Shown here: one piece after another, positions 34,159-44,949 of the stretch
Position numbering within the stretch: the stretch's first letter is position 1
How the letters are laid out: the number at the start of each line of letters is the position of its first letter
DNA from: Owenia fusiformis
Lineage: Eukaryota > Annelida > Polychaeta > Sabellida > Oweniidae
Direction of reading: 5' to 3'
Assembly (NCBI GenBank): GCA_903813345.2
Contig: CAIIXF020000005.1
Span: 32,989,375 to 33,053,374 of the forward strand
DNA length: 64,000 bases
Notes under the pieces: model-generated
The model's database searches: none
What the model was told of the DNA's origin: nothing
What the model saw: the letters and a program-made list of their open reading frames with translations, nothing else
Translations under genes and position numbers: made by a program

Positions 34159-35300
34159 TGTTATCCCACCGAACGAAGTTCGAGGGGGATATAGAAAAGC
34201 TGTCCATCCATCCCTCCGTCCGTTCATGTGTCCAGGCATTAACTCAAATACCAGTTGACATATTTCATATTTCAAATTTTATAGGCTTATGCCTTATGGG
34301 TGTAGGACCTCCACTCGAGAAGGAATTTTCAATATGGCTGCTAAATTCAAAATGGCGGCCATTTTTCAGAAAAAATTTAATCTTTAATAACTCAAATACT
34401 AGTAGATGGATTTGGTTCAAATTTTATATGCTGTTGCCTGGGTACAAAGAGCTTTGCTCAAGAAGACATTTTCAAGATGGCCACCAAATTTGGATTTGGT
34501 TCAAATTTTACATGCTGATGCCTAGGGACATGGGAGCTCTGCTCGAGAAGGGATTTTCAAGATGGCCACTAAGTTCAAAATGGCCACCATTTTTCATAAA
34601 AGAACGTAACCTTTGATAACTCAAATATCAGTTGATGGATTTCGTTCAAATTCTATATGCTGATGCCTCGAGACAAAGAAGTTCTGCAAAGAAGACATTT
34701 CCAAGATGGCCACTGAATTTCAAAATGGCCACCATTTTTTGTAAAAAAACGTAGTCATTGATAACTCAAATACCAGTGGATGGATTTGGTTCCAATTTTA
34801 TATGCTGATGTTTAGGGAGAAAGGAAATCTTCTTCAGAAGAAATTTCAAAGGTGTCAGCAGAATTTAAAAATGGGTGCCATTTTTCATAAAAAAGGTAAT
34901 CTTTGATAACTCAAATACCATTGGACGGATTTACTTCAAATTTTATAAACTGATGCCGAGAGATAAAGGAGCTCTGCTTGAGACGAAATTTTCAAGGTGA
35001 CTGCTATTTATCAAAATCTCTGCCATTTTCCATTAAACATGTAATCCTTGATAAATCAAGTACCAGTTGACGGATTTTGATTATATATGCTGATGCCTTG
35101 GGACATAAGAGCTCTGCTCAAGAAGAAACCTAAAGATGACAGCTGAATTTCAAAATGGCAACCATGTTTCATAAGAACATAACCTTTGATAATTCAAATA
35201 CCAGTGGATGGATTTGGCTCAAATTTTATATGGCTGCTATTTATCAAAACATGTTTTGTTCGGTGGGATTTGCTACTCCGTGGAGTTGCTGTTTTTCTAG
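34159..35300 (+). mobile_element. Helitron/HINE-like non-autonomous element, copy H2
   Basis: The 5' hairpin at 34162-34191 (TATCCCACCGAAC GAA GTTCGAGGGGGATA) is followed by a short CCAT/CCGT tract at 34199-34232. About seven tandem units of 140-150 bp follow, with GATAACTCAAATACCAGT(G/T)G, ATGGATTTGGTTCAAATTTT, ATATGCTGATGCC, GCTCTGCT and CAAGATGGCCACC. The 3' end has GTTCGGTGGGAT (35258-35269), an exact inverse of 34163-34174, then the hairpin GCTACTCC GT GGAGTTGC, seven bases, CTAG (35297-35300) and TT. The internal repeat differs from that of H1 while the ends are shared. A 164-codon frame at 34122-34616 is repeat-derived, not a gene. Confidence 0.75.
34360..35230 (+). repeat. about seven tandem 140-150 bp repeats inside H2
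   Basis: Units restart near 34383, 34490 (a partial copy), 34611, 34759, 34903, 35047 and 35186 with AACTCAAATACCAGT or its variants. Each includes an AAAATGGC(C/G)(A/G)CCATTTTT block. Divergence between units is high, so the array is older than or differently maintained from that in H1. Confidence 0.75.
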
Positions 35301-36067
35301 TTATAATGGTTATGGCTTTTAAAAAGACTTCATATACCACTGACAGTCCAGTTTCTTATTAGCTTAATTTATCAAAGAAATGCCATAACATGAAGTCAAC
35401 TGAGGATAATATTTGATTATCCTTTGAGAAATATATTGTCTATAATAAAATATTAGGAATTTATCTGAGAGCTTTATCTGAGAGATTTATCCAAGATTTG
35501 GTAAGTTCATGCCAAAGTAATCCAATATGAACCCTGCTTTATGCTCATTCCTGCTTGCAATTCTTAAAACATTATAATATATTGAACCAATATAAAGATG
35601 TCTCTGTTATAATCAAAGTTATTAACTCATAGCCAGCTTTCCATAGCTTTATCTGACTAATTTAAATCCGCACCAGAAGAGAAGCCTTCAGTATCTGCAC
35701 TCTGTTCTATCTTCAGCTTAGGTAGCCAAGCATCCTCGAGATTTACCTGTTAACTTATATTTAGAATAATTTTGGTTATTTATTTGGATTTCTTCATTGG
35801 AACCTTAGATATTACAGAGCATTACAGTTGGAAACGGATTGAGTGTTCCTTGCAATTGGCTGTTAGGCAATAAGCCTAAATGAAATCAGTGATTATGCAC
35901 TAGATCCCCATTTATGTCTTCTGCTATATATATACCATACATCTGTGATTCTATGTACATACATATGGTTTTATCTTATTCATTTACAGTAAGTTTACTG
36001 AGAATACATGACCCCTGCTTTTAAGGATTAAAACCACATGTTTTGAGGAGTTGAACGGTTTTCTTAG
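35301..36067. other. AT-rich stretch upstream of exon 36068
   Basis: I see no gene. A short direct repeat TTATCTGAGAG occurs at 35461 and 35477. Confidence 0.4.
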
Positions 36068-36145
36068 GAGACACCATTCTTTTTATTATGGTGTCTGTTG
36101 TTTGCGCTTTGAGGAAAACAAAAGATATAATTATGAGCAATTCAG
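36068..36145 (+). CDS. candidate first coding exon with ATG at 36088 (phase 1)
   Basis: GGTTTTCTTAG|GAGACACC gives a plausible acceptor at 36067, and TTCAG|GTAAGTT a strong donor at 36146. Within this exon an ATG at 36088 in strong context (A at -3, G at +4) opens 19 codons plus one base (G): MVSVVCALRKTKDIIMSNS. The N-terminal third is hydrophobic and the rest basic. The frame is also open back to the acceptor, so it could be an internal exon, but the phase-1 exit and the ATG match the first-exon series. If the acceptor is used, an upstream non-coding exon would exist. Function unknown. Confidence 0.4.
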
Positions 36146-36648
36146 GTAAGTTTTACACAACTTTGATTAGTAAAAGTATAAAAATACTTGAAATGTAAAT
36201 TGTTTTACATCTACAACTATAACAGGAATGGTAGCAAATGGAGTTTGGTTCAACATGAGGTATTTCTGCAAAATAATTGTGAATCAATAACTGCTTCACT
36301 TTGATAACTCAGTGTTTCGTAAGACAAATAAATTATTATTTTAAAATAATTTTGAAATTAAAAACTGAATGAACATGTTGCACATCCTGGGAGTTATGTA
36401 CTGATTCACTGATTCAATAATCATTGAATAAATGAGTGCAATTCATCAGCAATAATCTTTGGATTTGCTTTCTTTTTTTGAGGGGAGGGTAGTTTTGGCC
36501 CATCTTATGAAGGATCTTGAGTTAAACAATATTATATGTGTATAGTTACCTGTGTTACTTGTACATTGTTTTGTTTTACCTTGCTTTCTATAATATAGAT
36601 TCCCTGGAGCAAATAGCTGGGCTTAAGTAATACATATTTTTTTATTTA

Positions 36649-37696
36649 CTCGGGTGCATCAAAAAGTTTTGCAATTTTGACTCTATCACAATAACTATAT
36701 TAAGTTATGTCATTATATTTGGCACATACAGTGATCATACATTTGTGGACATACCTGTTAAATTTGGAGACCGGACCTTCAAGAAAATATAGTTGTCATT
36801 GCAACATAAGATGCAACCTCATAGTTCAATGAAAATTTAGTATTATGCAATAAACAGAATAAATGACATCAATTTACCAACACCTTGTTTAGTCTCATAT
36901 TAACAAATTTCTGCATATTAAAACATTGTTCTCAAATTCCTATTATCAATTTTCTGCAAACATTGTTCTTAAATTATTCAAAACAATCGCCCCCAGCTGC
37001 CAAACATTGTTGATGTCTGTTGACCCAGTCTCTGAAGACAGCCTGAAATCCCCCTTAGGTCTACCTTTCCGTGGCTTATCTGAGAGAGTTTTACGCTTTC
37101 CACTTTTGAAGCCATTATACCACCTCCACAATAATAAAATAATAATAATCACCAAATGCACCTTTGACAATGTCATATGTCTCTTTAAGGGTTTTTCCAT
37201 TGTTCACCATGCATTCAATAAGGTTTCTGTGTTTCCATTTTTGAAGTTTACTTGGTGTAAACGTATCAGTCATTGTCCATTAGCAGAAAGAGAAAATTAA
37301 CTTGATACAAAATGGCTGCCAGAATTCACAAGTTCTCCCCACAATCTACATCACAATGTAAATCCATATGTCATAGGTCTTGTGTGATGTCATCAGAACA
37401 ATAAGAAAAAGAAAAAGGGGGACGAAAAGACACACAAACCTGTAATTTTGGTGTCTGAATCATGATAATAACAGAATATAATTGAATTTAAAATTAACAT
37501 ATTCTAGGTGGAACCAAGTACACTATGGTCCCATTACAATAGCAACCATATCTTTTTAACCGATCACAGATGAGCAACCAAACCATGACACATTATGTAT
37601 ATATATATGATCTATAATTGTGCCAAATTTCAAAGCAAAGCTAAATGTAGAACTTGAAATAGTGTCAAAATTGCAAAACTTTTTGATGCACCCAAG
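36649..37696 (-). mobile_element. mariner-type transposon, defective
   Basis: The terminal inverted repeats are 33 bp, with left 36649-36681 (CTCGGGTGCATCAAAAAGTT...) and right 37664-37696 nearly identical in inverse. TA flanks both ends (36647-36648 and 37697-37698). The length, 1048 bp, is short of the usual roughly 1.3 kb of intact mariners. The transposase gene reads on the minus strand from an ATG at 37271-37273 and is broken (see separate entry). The element is dead, and its near-identical ends could still be mobilised in trans. Confidence 0.85.
36946..37273 (-). pseudogene. mariner transposase N-terminal remnant
   Basis: The first frame, from the ATG at 37271-37273, encodes a helix-turn-helix-like start including KWKHRNLIECMVNNGKTLKE. 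After a frame change near an AAT-repeat run at 37129-37151 the adjacent frame continues with WYNGFKSGKRKTLSDKPRKG and RPKG, then INNVWQLGA. This is the mariner order: N-terminal helix-turn-helix, WYxxFKxGxxxLxDxPRxGRP, then the second DNA-binding helix. The frame stops at 36946, and the DDD catalytic core is not visible, so it is lost or badly decayed. It clearly belongs to the mariner family and is non-functional. Confidence 0.75.
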
Positions 37697-37698
37697 TA

Positions 37699-38366
37699 CT
37701 GTTCTTGCCATATAGCATTATAGTATTTGACATTTGCATTATAATTGTATATCATCCATGCCATTGTCTAACAGAACATTTAATATCATCTACAAAGCTT
37801 TACATTTACAAAAAGATGTCACCCCTTTGTAACACATAGACACTGTTACAGCAAAACTGTTCCACCTGACCAGACTATTTCATTTGTATACCAAGCCTGA
37901 CCAGGTTATTCAAAATCATATTGCAAATAATGTTCAAAACAAAGCTATCAAAAGTCCTCCTTTCATTTTTAATTGATCTTTGTATTTTTTATTGGCTGAA
38001 ACTGTTGTAATGAATATTTTCATTCTTTGTTCAAGGGTATTTTACTTCATTTCACAGCTGCTGTATAGAAGTGAAGCCCAATCTTGAAGGATGAATATTT
38101 TGACATTGAAGAGATGTTGATATGGTGATCATACTGACAGAATAAACAGTTCATTCTTTACCAATCATTATCAGGAGCATTATTACAACTCAAAATAATA
38201 TTTTGTTCTGTTGCTTAATTTGAGTTTCTCTTCTACATTTGGCCTCATGCTACTAAGGTACAGCTGGAAAATAACATTTTGGTAAAAAATTGCTATACCT
38301 GCACATGTTATTTTCTGGTACAAAATAAAGTATGAAGGTATGTGTTCATTTCCTTGCTTTTTTCAG
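37699..38366. other. AT-rich non-coding stretch
   Basis: I see no gene or repeat. Confidence 0.4.
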
Positions 38367-38397
38367 GAAAGTACATTGTCTACTTTTAGTAAATCTG
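38367..38397 (+). CDS. possible 31 bp micro-exon (phase 0 to phase 1)
   Basis: A strong acceptor, CCTTGCTTTTTTCAG, precedes 31 bases that end at CTG|GTAAGAG. Read in phase 0 the exon gives ESTLSTFSKS and leaves the codon after one base (G), again phase 1. Entered in phase 1 it hits TAG, so it cannot follow the short first exons; it would need a phase-0 or non-coding exon before it. The signal strength is good for an AT-rich intron, but a chance pair of sites is possible. Confidence 0.25.
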
Positions 38398-38531
38398 GTA
38401 AGAGGTCAATGGGAACTTCAGGAAATTCTGATATTTCATGCTTTCTATTTTTCAAACTTTTCTTTTAAAGTTTCCAGACAACAGAGTCTGATTTAGAATG
38501 ATGACCCTTTTTATTCACCAATTCAATTACT

Positions 38532-38950
38532 CAGATGCGAGTAGGTAGTTACCAGTTTCGCCACAAGGTGGCTGATTCGGGGGAATTAACATGGCAGGGT
38601 ATTACAAAATTCCATTAAACTTGAATATGCATCAGTTTTAGTGGTTCACTTTTCATATTACCCTTATGTATCTGATAGTTATACAAATTAAAATATGTCC
38701 AGTAAAAGAAAATATTATCTGCCCAACAGAAGAAAATATATTTCACTTTTTGTGGTTTTACAACATGGGGGCTATGGGGAATCTCCCCGACCTAGAAGTC
38801 ACATTTTTAAAGAAAATTAAATTTTCAAAGTTGATAAACTCTTTTCAAAACCACATTTCTAAATGTAATTTTACATGTAGATTCCAAATATGACATCAGT
38901 TTGACTGAATTTTTAATGACGTAAATCAAGATTATTTCTACTCGCATCTG
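38532..38950 (+). mobile_element. MITE family A, copy 2 (most intact ends)
   Basis: A perfect 13 bp inverted repeat, CAGATGCGAGTAG at 38532-38544 and CTACTCGCATCTG at 38938-38950, bounds 419 bp. The body matches 6970-7384 in inverse, 40431-40731 and 48265-48606. Interior landmarks are GTAGTTACCAGTTTCGCCAC, GGTGGCTGATTCGGGGG and GGGGAATCTCCCCGACCTAG. There is no coding capacity and no obvious target duplication. Confidence 0.8.
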
Positions 38951-39690
38951 GGATATTGAATCTTGTATATAGTTGTACTATCCTTTGTTAAATATTATAA
39001 ATAATTTAATCCTCCATTATTCTCATTCTGCTTCATTATTACATGTTAGCTTTCCGGCTGTGTTGAAAAAATCAATTGTACATAGTATTGAAGATCCAAG
39101 GTTATGAGGTACAATTCAACATTCAGTTACATTTACATACTCTTTTCTCATTCTGTTTTATTGAATGCTTCTAATCCATGTGCATCATGGTCAGTTGTCT
39201 AAAGAAATAGGATGGAATGTAAGAAAATAAGAAGATGCCCAATACCTGTCAAGGCCAATATTGAATTAGTAACAATAGCATGGAGCTATATAATCTTAGA
39301 ATCCTAGTAAGAGGTGCTTTCTATAGATTATGATGTGAAAATGTTCTTATATATTTAGTGAATTTGGGTAAATCGTGAAGTATGTTTCCTTTTTTGTTTT
39401 TATTCTTTTATTATGTTTAATGTGAAAAATACTAATAAATAAAGACCTTTGAAAGATTTGAAATTGCAGATGCCGATAAACACATGTCACATACTTTTAT
39501 TCCACTTCAATACCTGTTCAGCTTCAGTGTTTCATGTTTAGGACAAGAAATTTGAAGTAAGACATGGTGCCATGGGAATGATTGTAAATATAATATAGTG
39601 ACATATTTCAGTTTCATCAATTAAATTTGTTCTTTGGGATATCCTTCTCAGTATGGTTGCCATTTTCAAGTTAGTCCTTGATATATGTTT
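38951..39690. other. AT-rich non-coding stretch
   Basis: I see no gene or repeat. Confidence 0.4.
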
Positions 39691-39902
39691 CAGGCCCATA
39701 GTCAGGGGGGGTTCGCAGGGTTCGGGCGAACCCCCCCCCCCCCACTAGCCAAAAATTCTTTCAAAATCATGCAGTTTTTCACCATTTTGAGCACTTCTCA
39801 AGTGATTTTAGCCATATTTGGGCCAAAACTGTCAAAAGTGAACCCCCCCCTGGAAATTTTTGAAAAATGAACCCCCCTTGGCAAATCCTGGCTACGGGCC
39901 TG
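39691..39902 (+). mobile_element. 212 bp MITE with CAGGCCCxTAGxCAGG ends
   Basis: The left end CAGGCCCATAGTCAGG and right end CCTGGCTACGGGCCTG are inverted repeats with two mismatches. Inside lie poly-G and poly-C runs (GGGGGGTTCGCAGG, GAACCCCCC) that could form a strong stem. It matches the fragment at 26290-26457 and weakly 54880-54950. The family is non-coding and widespread-looking. No target duplication is visible, so the superfamily (hAT-like or other) is not decided. Confidence 0.7.
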
Positions 39903-40040
39903 TATTTAAAAGGGTAATAGCATTCTCCATTCCTCATGTTTATTGAATACTGTGCTGGGAGTTCTGGTTTCTAGGCACAGAAGAGTATGTTCTGAAGAAT
40001 ATTAGTGTATGCCAAACATGTTATAGTCCAAATATCTTAT

Positions 40041-40116
40041 ATCTTGCTTTTTCTTGCTAAGTTCCATTTCAACTTTTGGTCCTTTCCCTTTAGCACTTGT
40101 GCTTAGATATTCATAC
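40041..40116 (-). mobile_element. repeat family B, copy 2 (fragment)
   Basis: This stretch matches 7843-7915 in inverse: CTTTTTCTTGCTAAGTTCCA, TTTCAACTTTTGGTCCTTTC, CCTTTAGCACTTGTGCTTAG. It is truncated at both sides. Confidence 0.6.
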
Positions 40117-40430
40117 AATGTTTAAAATATATATCAGAAAATCAGCTACAGATTTAACAATGGATTCTCATTTTAATTTATTGTACTGAAAGTCCAAATC
40201 CATCTCTCACATGCAGAACTCATAGTATGCATATACATGTATTATGTATGTAGCATGTACATGTATAATGTTATGAGTTCCTCTACAATTATATTCAAAG
40301 AAACATAACTGCATATTCAGTAAATATGAGTATAATTGCTTCCAGAGACACCTGTTATAACCTCAAATGTCATATTCTCAAGATAAACACGGAAGCTGGT
40401 CAGGTATGAAATGGAACAAATGTAATAACC

Positions 40431-40731
40431 TAGATGCCAGTTGGTAGTTACCAGTCTCACCACCAGGTGGCTAATTCAGGTCAGATAACATGGCAGATAT
40501 AGTAGAAAATTACCTTAATCTTGAATATTCATCAGTTTTAGTAGATAAATTTTCATTTTACCCTTTTGTATCTGATAGTTAATGAAAATACATCCAATAA
40601 AACAATCAGTCCAATACAAGAAGACATTTCACTTTCGTGATTTCATAACATGGGGTCTATGGGGAATCTAGCCGATCTATATGCTATCACTTTGACTGAA
40701 TTTTGAATATTTCATAATGTACTTGCGTCTA
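40431..40731 (+). mobile_element. MITE family A, copy 3 (internally deleted)
   Basis: The left end TAGATGCCAGTTGGTAGTTA and right end ACTTGCGTCTA correspond to the inverted ends of copy 2. The interior keeps CACCAGGTGGCTAATTC, ATTCATCAGTTTTAGTAG and GGGTCTATGGGGAATCTAGC, and has lost about 120 bp near the right side. Confidence 0.7.
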
Positions 40732-40905
40732 TTCCATGTGCGTGCAACACATTATTATACTACATTCTCATATTGATTTTATGTGCAACTCCGTCTCTAA
40801 TGCACTGAGCCCCATCCTTTAGTTCACAACAAAAAAAATCTACAAAGGGCAATCTGTATCTGGTTAGTTATTTTGCATACATTTTTAGCGGAACTTGAAT
40901 TTGAT

Positions 40906-40948
40906 TAGTCTATATTTCCCCTAGTGGTCTCTTCATCTTTATTTATTG
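40906..40948. repeat. short hairpin GGTCTCTT ... AAGAGACC
   Basis: Inverted octamers are separated by 18 bases, with GCACAAGAGACC on the right as in the 5' hairpin of the element at 49432 (GCGCAAGAGACC). It may be a degraded 5' end of that family. Confidence 0.35.
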
Positions 40949-41289
40949 CACAAGAGACCATACCACCGATACCTTATTAACACTCAAAATGACAGAAATA
41001 ATTCCTTAGGAACATGAAACTTCTCTGACTCATCATTATACAGTAATCTTAAATGATGTATTTTATTTTTGTAAGAGAACAGAATCATTAAATAGTGTGA
41101 CATCATGGTTGTTAAAGATTTTGTATTATACATCGTGTATTGTAATGACTTCAGTATAAATGCCCCTTGTCGCTCTTGTCTTGGATTGTGATATTGGTTC
41201 TTAAAGCAGATATGAAATGGTATTTTTTTTAACCTAAAGGAATCAATATAATTTTTTGATAAATGTATTTGTACATGTTTTCTCATCAG

Positions 41290-41600
41290 TAGTGTGAAAA
41301 TTATTTCACTCTAACGATCGTTATTATCTGATTAATAAGCAATATTCGAATTGGTTGTGACGTTATTGGCCCCCACGTGATCTCTCACTGGTCCCCACGT
41401 GGTCCGTTTTTGTCCATTAGATCATGACGTCATAATGCCAAAATGTTTTATTATTTGTTTACACAACAATCCTATGGTTGCCGTGACGTTGCGATTACTA
41501 AGGAACCAATAAACCAAAGCTATATTTTGTATATGACATTACTAATCACGTGGGGGCCAATTTGATTTATCAGTTAGTTTTATTTCGTTATCCATGACTG
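41290..41600. mobile_element. small element with CACGTG inverted repeats
   Basis: ATTGGCCCCCACGTGAT at 41365-41381 is exactly inverted at 41545-41561, and a third CCCCACGTGG lies at 41393-41402. The 190 bp between also has TGACGTCA (41425-41432) and two GTGACGTT strings. It stands out as GC-richer than the surroundings. It is likely a MITE whose outer ends I cannot fix. E-box and CRE motifs could give it regulatory activity. Confidence 0.5.
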
Positions 41601-41724
41601 TTAGCAGTTATCTAACATTTATTTTATAATTGCTATCGCAAGAAATCTACGTTGGGCTTACAATGGAGAAAACCGCATTTTTGTAGCTGCAAGTTCAGAA
41701 AAGCTATTTCAGTTGTCCTTTAAA

Positions 41725-41895
41725 TGTTGGGGGAAAGGGGTATTACACATTGTTTCTTTTCATGTTAGATCATGATTTCGGGATATATGGGGTTTGTATT
41801 TCTTGGACTGGTATACACTTAAAGTTTACATTTTCTTGCTAGGTTCTATTACAACATTGGTCCTTTACCTTTGGTACTTGTTCTGAGATACATAT
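41725..41895 (-). mobile_element. repeat family B, copy 3
   Basis: This matches 7836-8000 and 43491-43657 in inverse, with GGGGGAAAGGGGTATTACAC, TTGTTTCTTTTCATGTTAGA, CCATATATCCC-like sequence, CTTGCTAGGTTCTATTAC and TTGGTCCTTTACC. It is full-length relative to the other copies. Direction is given relative to copy 1. Confidence 0.65.
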
Positions 41896-41899
41896 GTTA

Positions 41900-43490
41900 T
41901 GAGGAGGTTATGTAACCCACAACATGGATGTTTCGCACTCCACCTAGCTAATCCTTTCTTTTCCTCATTCACTGTTCCACAGCTGGATGACTCTAACTGC
42001 AGTTAGCTTCATTCAAGATGGTTGCCCAGATTCTTTCGTTTGCGATAAACCACTGATTTCAGCTAAACTAAGTTGAATCTTGATTCCAAAAGTTTTGCCA
42101 TGCAAATTAATAAAACTATGATTGTATTCAACCACAAATGATCTACGTCATCATTCCGTCATCATCAACTTCAGTTAAAGTCATTCTAAGTGAAGCCTAT
42201 ATCGGTACCGATATGCCTATATGTAGGCCTATAATAAAATAAAGAAACAAACGTCAGTTTTTAAATCAATAATTATATTTTATTCAAGAGTTCCCTTGCA
42301 CCTGTTGCATTATATATAGGAAATGAATATTGCCTAAGTGTGATTGAATTTGAATCATGTGAAACATTAACAGCACATGTGCATTAATTGATCTAAAACG
42401 TAACCAATTGCAGGAGGCACTCCCAATATAAATATATGTGTAGCTTGAACGCCCTTACTTTTGTTTTTTTTTCATTTCAAAGGTTGAAATAACAATTTTT
42501 TGAGGAATGATTTGATCAGTTAATAGGTTTCATTAGTTTCACGATGGCTTGTTTATATAATGCAGTGCAGTTATATGAAATACTGTGTTCTCAATTGCTA
42601 GAATTGGACACACCTTGCCTATGTGTGAATGAAACATCCCTCTTTGGAAATTAAATAATTTTATTGAAAAGTAGATTGCAAATTAGATTCATAAAATCTC
42701 AAATTAGGTATTTATAATTTGGTTGATTGGATCTGCTTTACTGTCATGTTGTTGTTTTCTGAGAATCAAATGGTATAATTTATTTAACAGCATGGCAAAC
42801 CCTAGGCTAAATGATATGCAACAATAAAGGCTATTGCCTATATTTTCAAAGCTAACTAAGCCAATTGACTTATTGATATGTCTTGTTCCAGAAACATTTT
42901 TGAACAATTTTACTTGATCTTCTGAATAGAACAAATTCTTATCTTCAAAAATTATATTATATTAGTTAATTCTTTTGGGAATTTTATCTTGCTAATGTTA
43001 GGAAAATCTAATAACTGTATCCCCATTGGAGAATTATTGACCTTATAAGCTAACATTTGGAGGAAGATCAGTTCCTAAATACAATCAGAAAACACCAGGG
43101 ACAACTTGTGATCAATTGTGATGTTAAATGTTTGTAATGTAGTGTACTAGTTGGCTATGTGGCATTGTATAACTGTTTAAAAAGACATCCCAGCATACAA
43201 TTGTCATCTAAAATTATTCAACATATTTGAGCGCCAATACGTGGAAAAAACATGATACACAACAATTTAGATTGATTTAATTGATAAACATTCTTTTAGA
43301 ACAATTACAACCATTCTCTGTAATATCATGGTCTAGTCTAGATTGAAATAACAACCTATACAATAATAAAATGTTCTCACCGCAGTACCATACTTGAAAA
43401 ATATTTCCTTTAATATGATTATTAAAAAGATATTGCTTTTATTTTCTTGTTTTCATTTTTCTTAGTTACGCAGCCTTCTCATCAATAATT
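41900..43490. other. AT-rich non-coding stretch
   Basis: I see no supportable gene or repeat. A minus-strand frame at 42704-42934 looks like chance. Confidence 0.4.
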
Positions 43491-43657
43491 CTACGTAAAT
43501 ATCTAAGTACAAGTGTCAAAGGACCAAAAGTTGTAATGAAGTAGCAAGAAAAAGCAAACTCTAAGTGTATACCAGTCGTAAGAAATAAAATTTTGTATAT
43601 CCTTTAACTATGATCTAACATGAAAAGAAACAATGCATAGTATCCCTTTCCCCCCAT
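43491..43657 (+). mobile_element. repeat family B, copy 4
   Basis: This is same-strand similarity to 7836-8000: AAGTACAAGTGTCAAAGGAC, CAAAAGTTGTAATG, GTAGCAAGAAAAAGCAAACT, CTAAGTGTATACCAGTC, GATCTAACATGAAAAGAAAC and a CCCTTTCCCCCC tail. Confidence 0.65.
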
Positions 43658-44906
43658 TAAAAATACTTTATAATTATCTGAAATATTGTGCCATGTTTCT
43701 ACAGTTGTAGATAAAGATATCCAATTCATCCCCAGGATATTATATTCTTGAACGGCCAGATGCTTTAGTATAATAAATTATTCCATCATCCAAATGCAAT
43801 GGATATCCAGATCAGTTAGTATATTCCCCCTGGATTGATTATTTGAGGAAGTTCCCTATGGGATTAATTATCCCAACAAATGAAGTTTGATGAGGATACA
43901 GTGAAACCCTCAATACATCTCAGTTTGTCCACCCATCCAGAAAATATCTTGTGGACAGATTTTTTATGTTTGAAAAGATGTATACAAGTATCAAATGTAT
44001 AGTATAGTATAAAATATAGTATTAGTAAATATTTTTTGACACAGTAGATTATAAATATAGTTGTGACATATTTCGGTTTCATTAATAATTTGTCGTTTGG
44101 ATTTGTTACTCTGTAGATTTGCCATTTCCTAGCAAGTCTTTGATATATGTAATGAAGAATAACAGAATTCCCCCTAATTGATTTGAAATTGTTTTATACA
44201 TGAAATCAGATATTATACTGTATATATAAGATATGGTTATTACATGCTGGCATTATATTCGTTTTTAATATCATGAGTGTCCTAAACAGCATTCCATTTG
44301 ATAGCTTGATACTACAGTTGCATGGGGACATGGCATTCTCTTCAAAGATCAAAAGGGCCACAATGGTACAATAAAAACACCGCTACTAAATATGGTAGTT
44401 AACAAATAATTCATGGATCACATTAATTGTTATAAATCAATTGTATGACAAACTAAGCTTCAATTGTTGTATTTTGAATGCCAGTCAGGCAACACAGAGG
44501 TGCCAGAAATGTAAAAAAATCCATCGTAAGCTTGCATGCTAGATCCGGAGTATAATCATCAAACTACAAAACAATCAAAAGGGAATGATAGCCATTGCAT
44601 GCTATTCAATTATTCAAACCTTCTGGACAATCAGAATTATAGAAAATACTCTTGACATGCTATATTGGACAATAGAAGCAATACTACTTATTTACTTCCT
44701 TGATATGTCATGTATCAAATCCGATGTTATGCTGTTGTTTGATAAGAAATCATCACAATACACATTATAGGAATTATTGATTACCATTTGTAAAACTATA
44801 GCAGGATTTCTAATCAAATTCGGGAATGCTATTATTTTATAATTATTAGTGGATATATATTTGGAATAGGAGAATACAGTTTTGGATATAAAGGATACTC
44901 TCAAAC
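43658..44906. other. AT-rich stretch upstream of exon 44907
   Basis: I see no gene or repeat. The TATA-like GGATATATATTTGG at 44851 lies about 55 bases before the ATG at 44907, which is a plausible but weak core promoter signal. Confidence 0.35.
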
Positions 44907-44949
44907 ATGTTTGCTGTAATTTCTAAAAGCATTGGTGGAGCAAAAAGCA
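44907..44949 (+). CDS. alternative first exon MFAVISKSIGGAKS (phase 1)
   Basis: An ATG with A at -3 opens 14 codons plus one base (A), ending at GCA|GTAAGAG. The peptide MFAVISKSIGGAKS is short, with a hydrophobic start and Ser/Gly/Lys end. The phase equals that of the other first exons. The last base is A, as in the exon at 52896, whereas the others end in G, so the residue at the junction would differ between isoforms. Product unknown. Confidence 0.4.

Noticed and set aside
34122-34616. 164-codon open frame, the longest in the window
   Set aside because: It runs through the 5' hairpin, the CCAT/CCGT tract and the tandem units of H2, and its product simply repeats (WIWFKFYMLxP twice). It is repeat-derived, not a gene.
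36926-37300. 124-codon plus-strand frame
   Set aside because: It lies opposite the mariner transposase remnant and is its antisense shadow.
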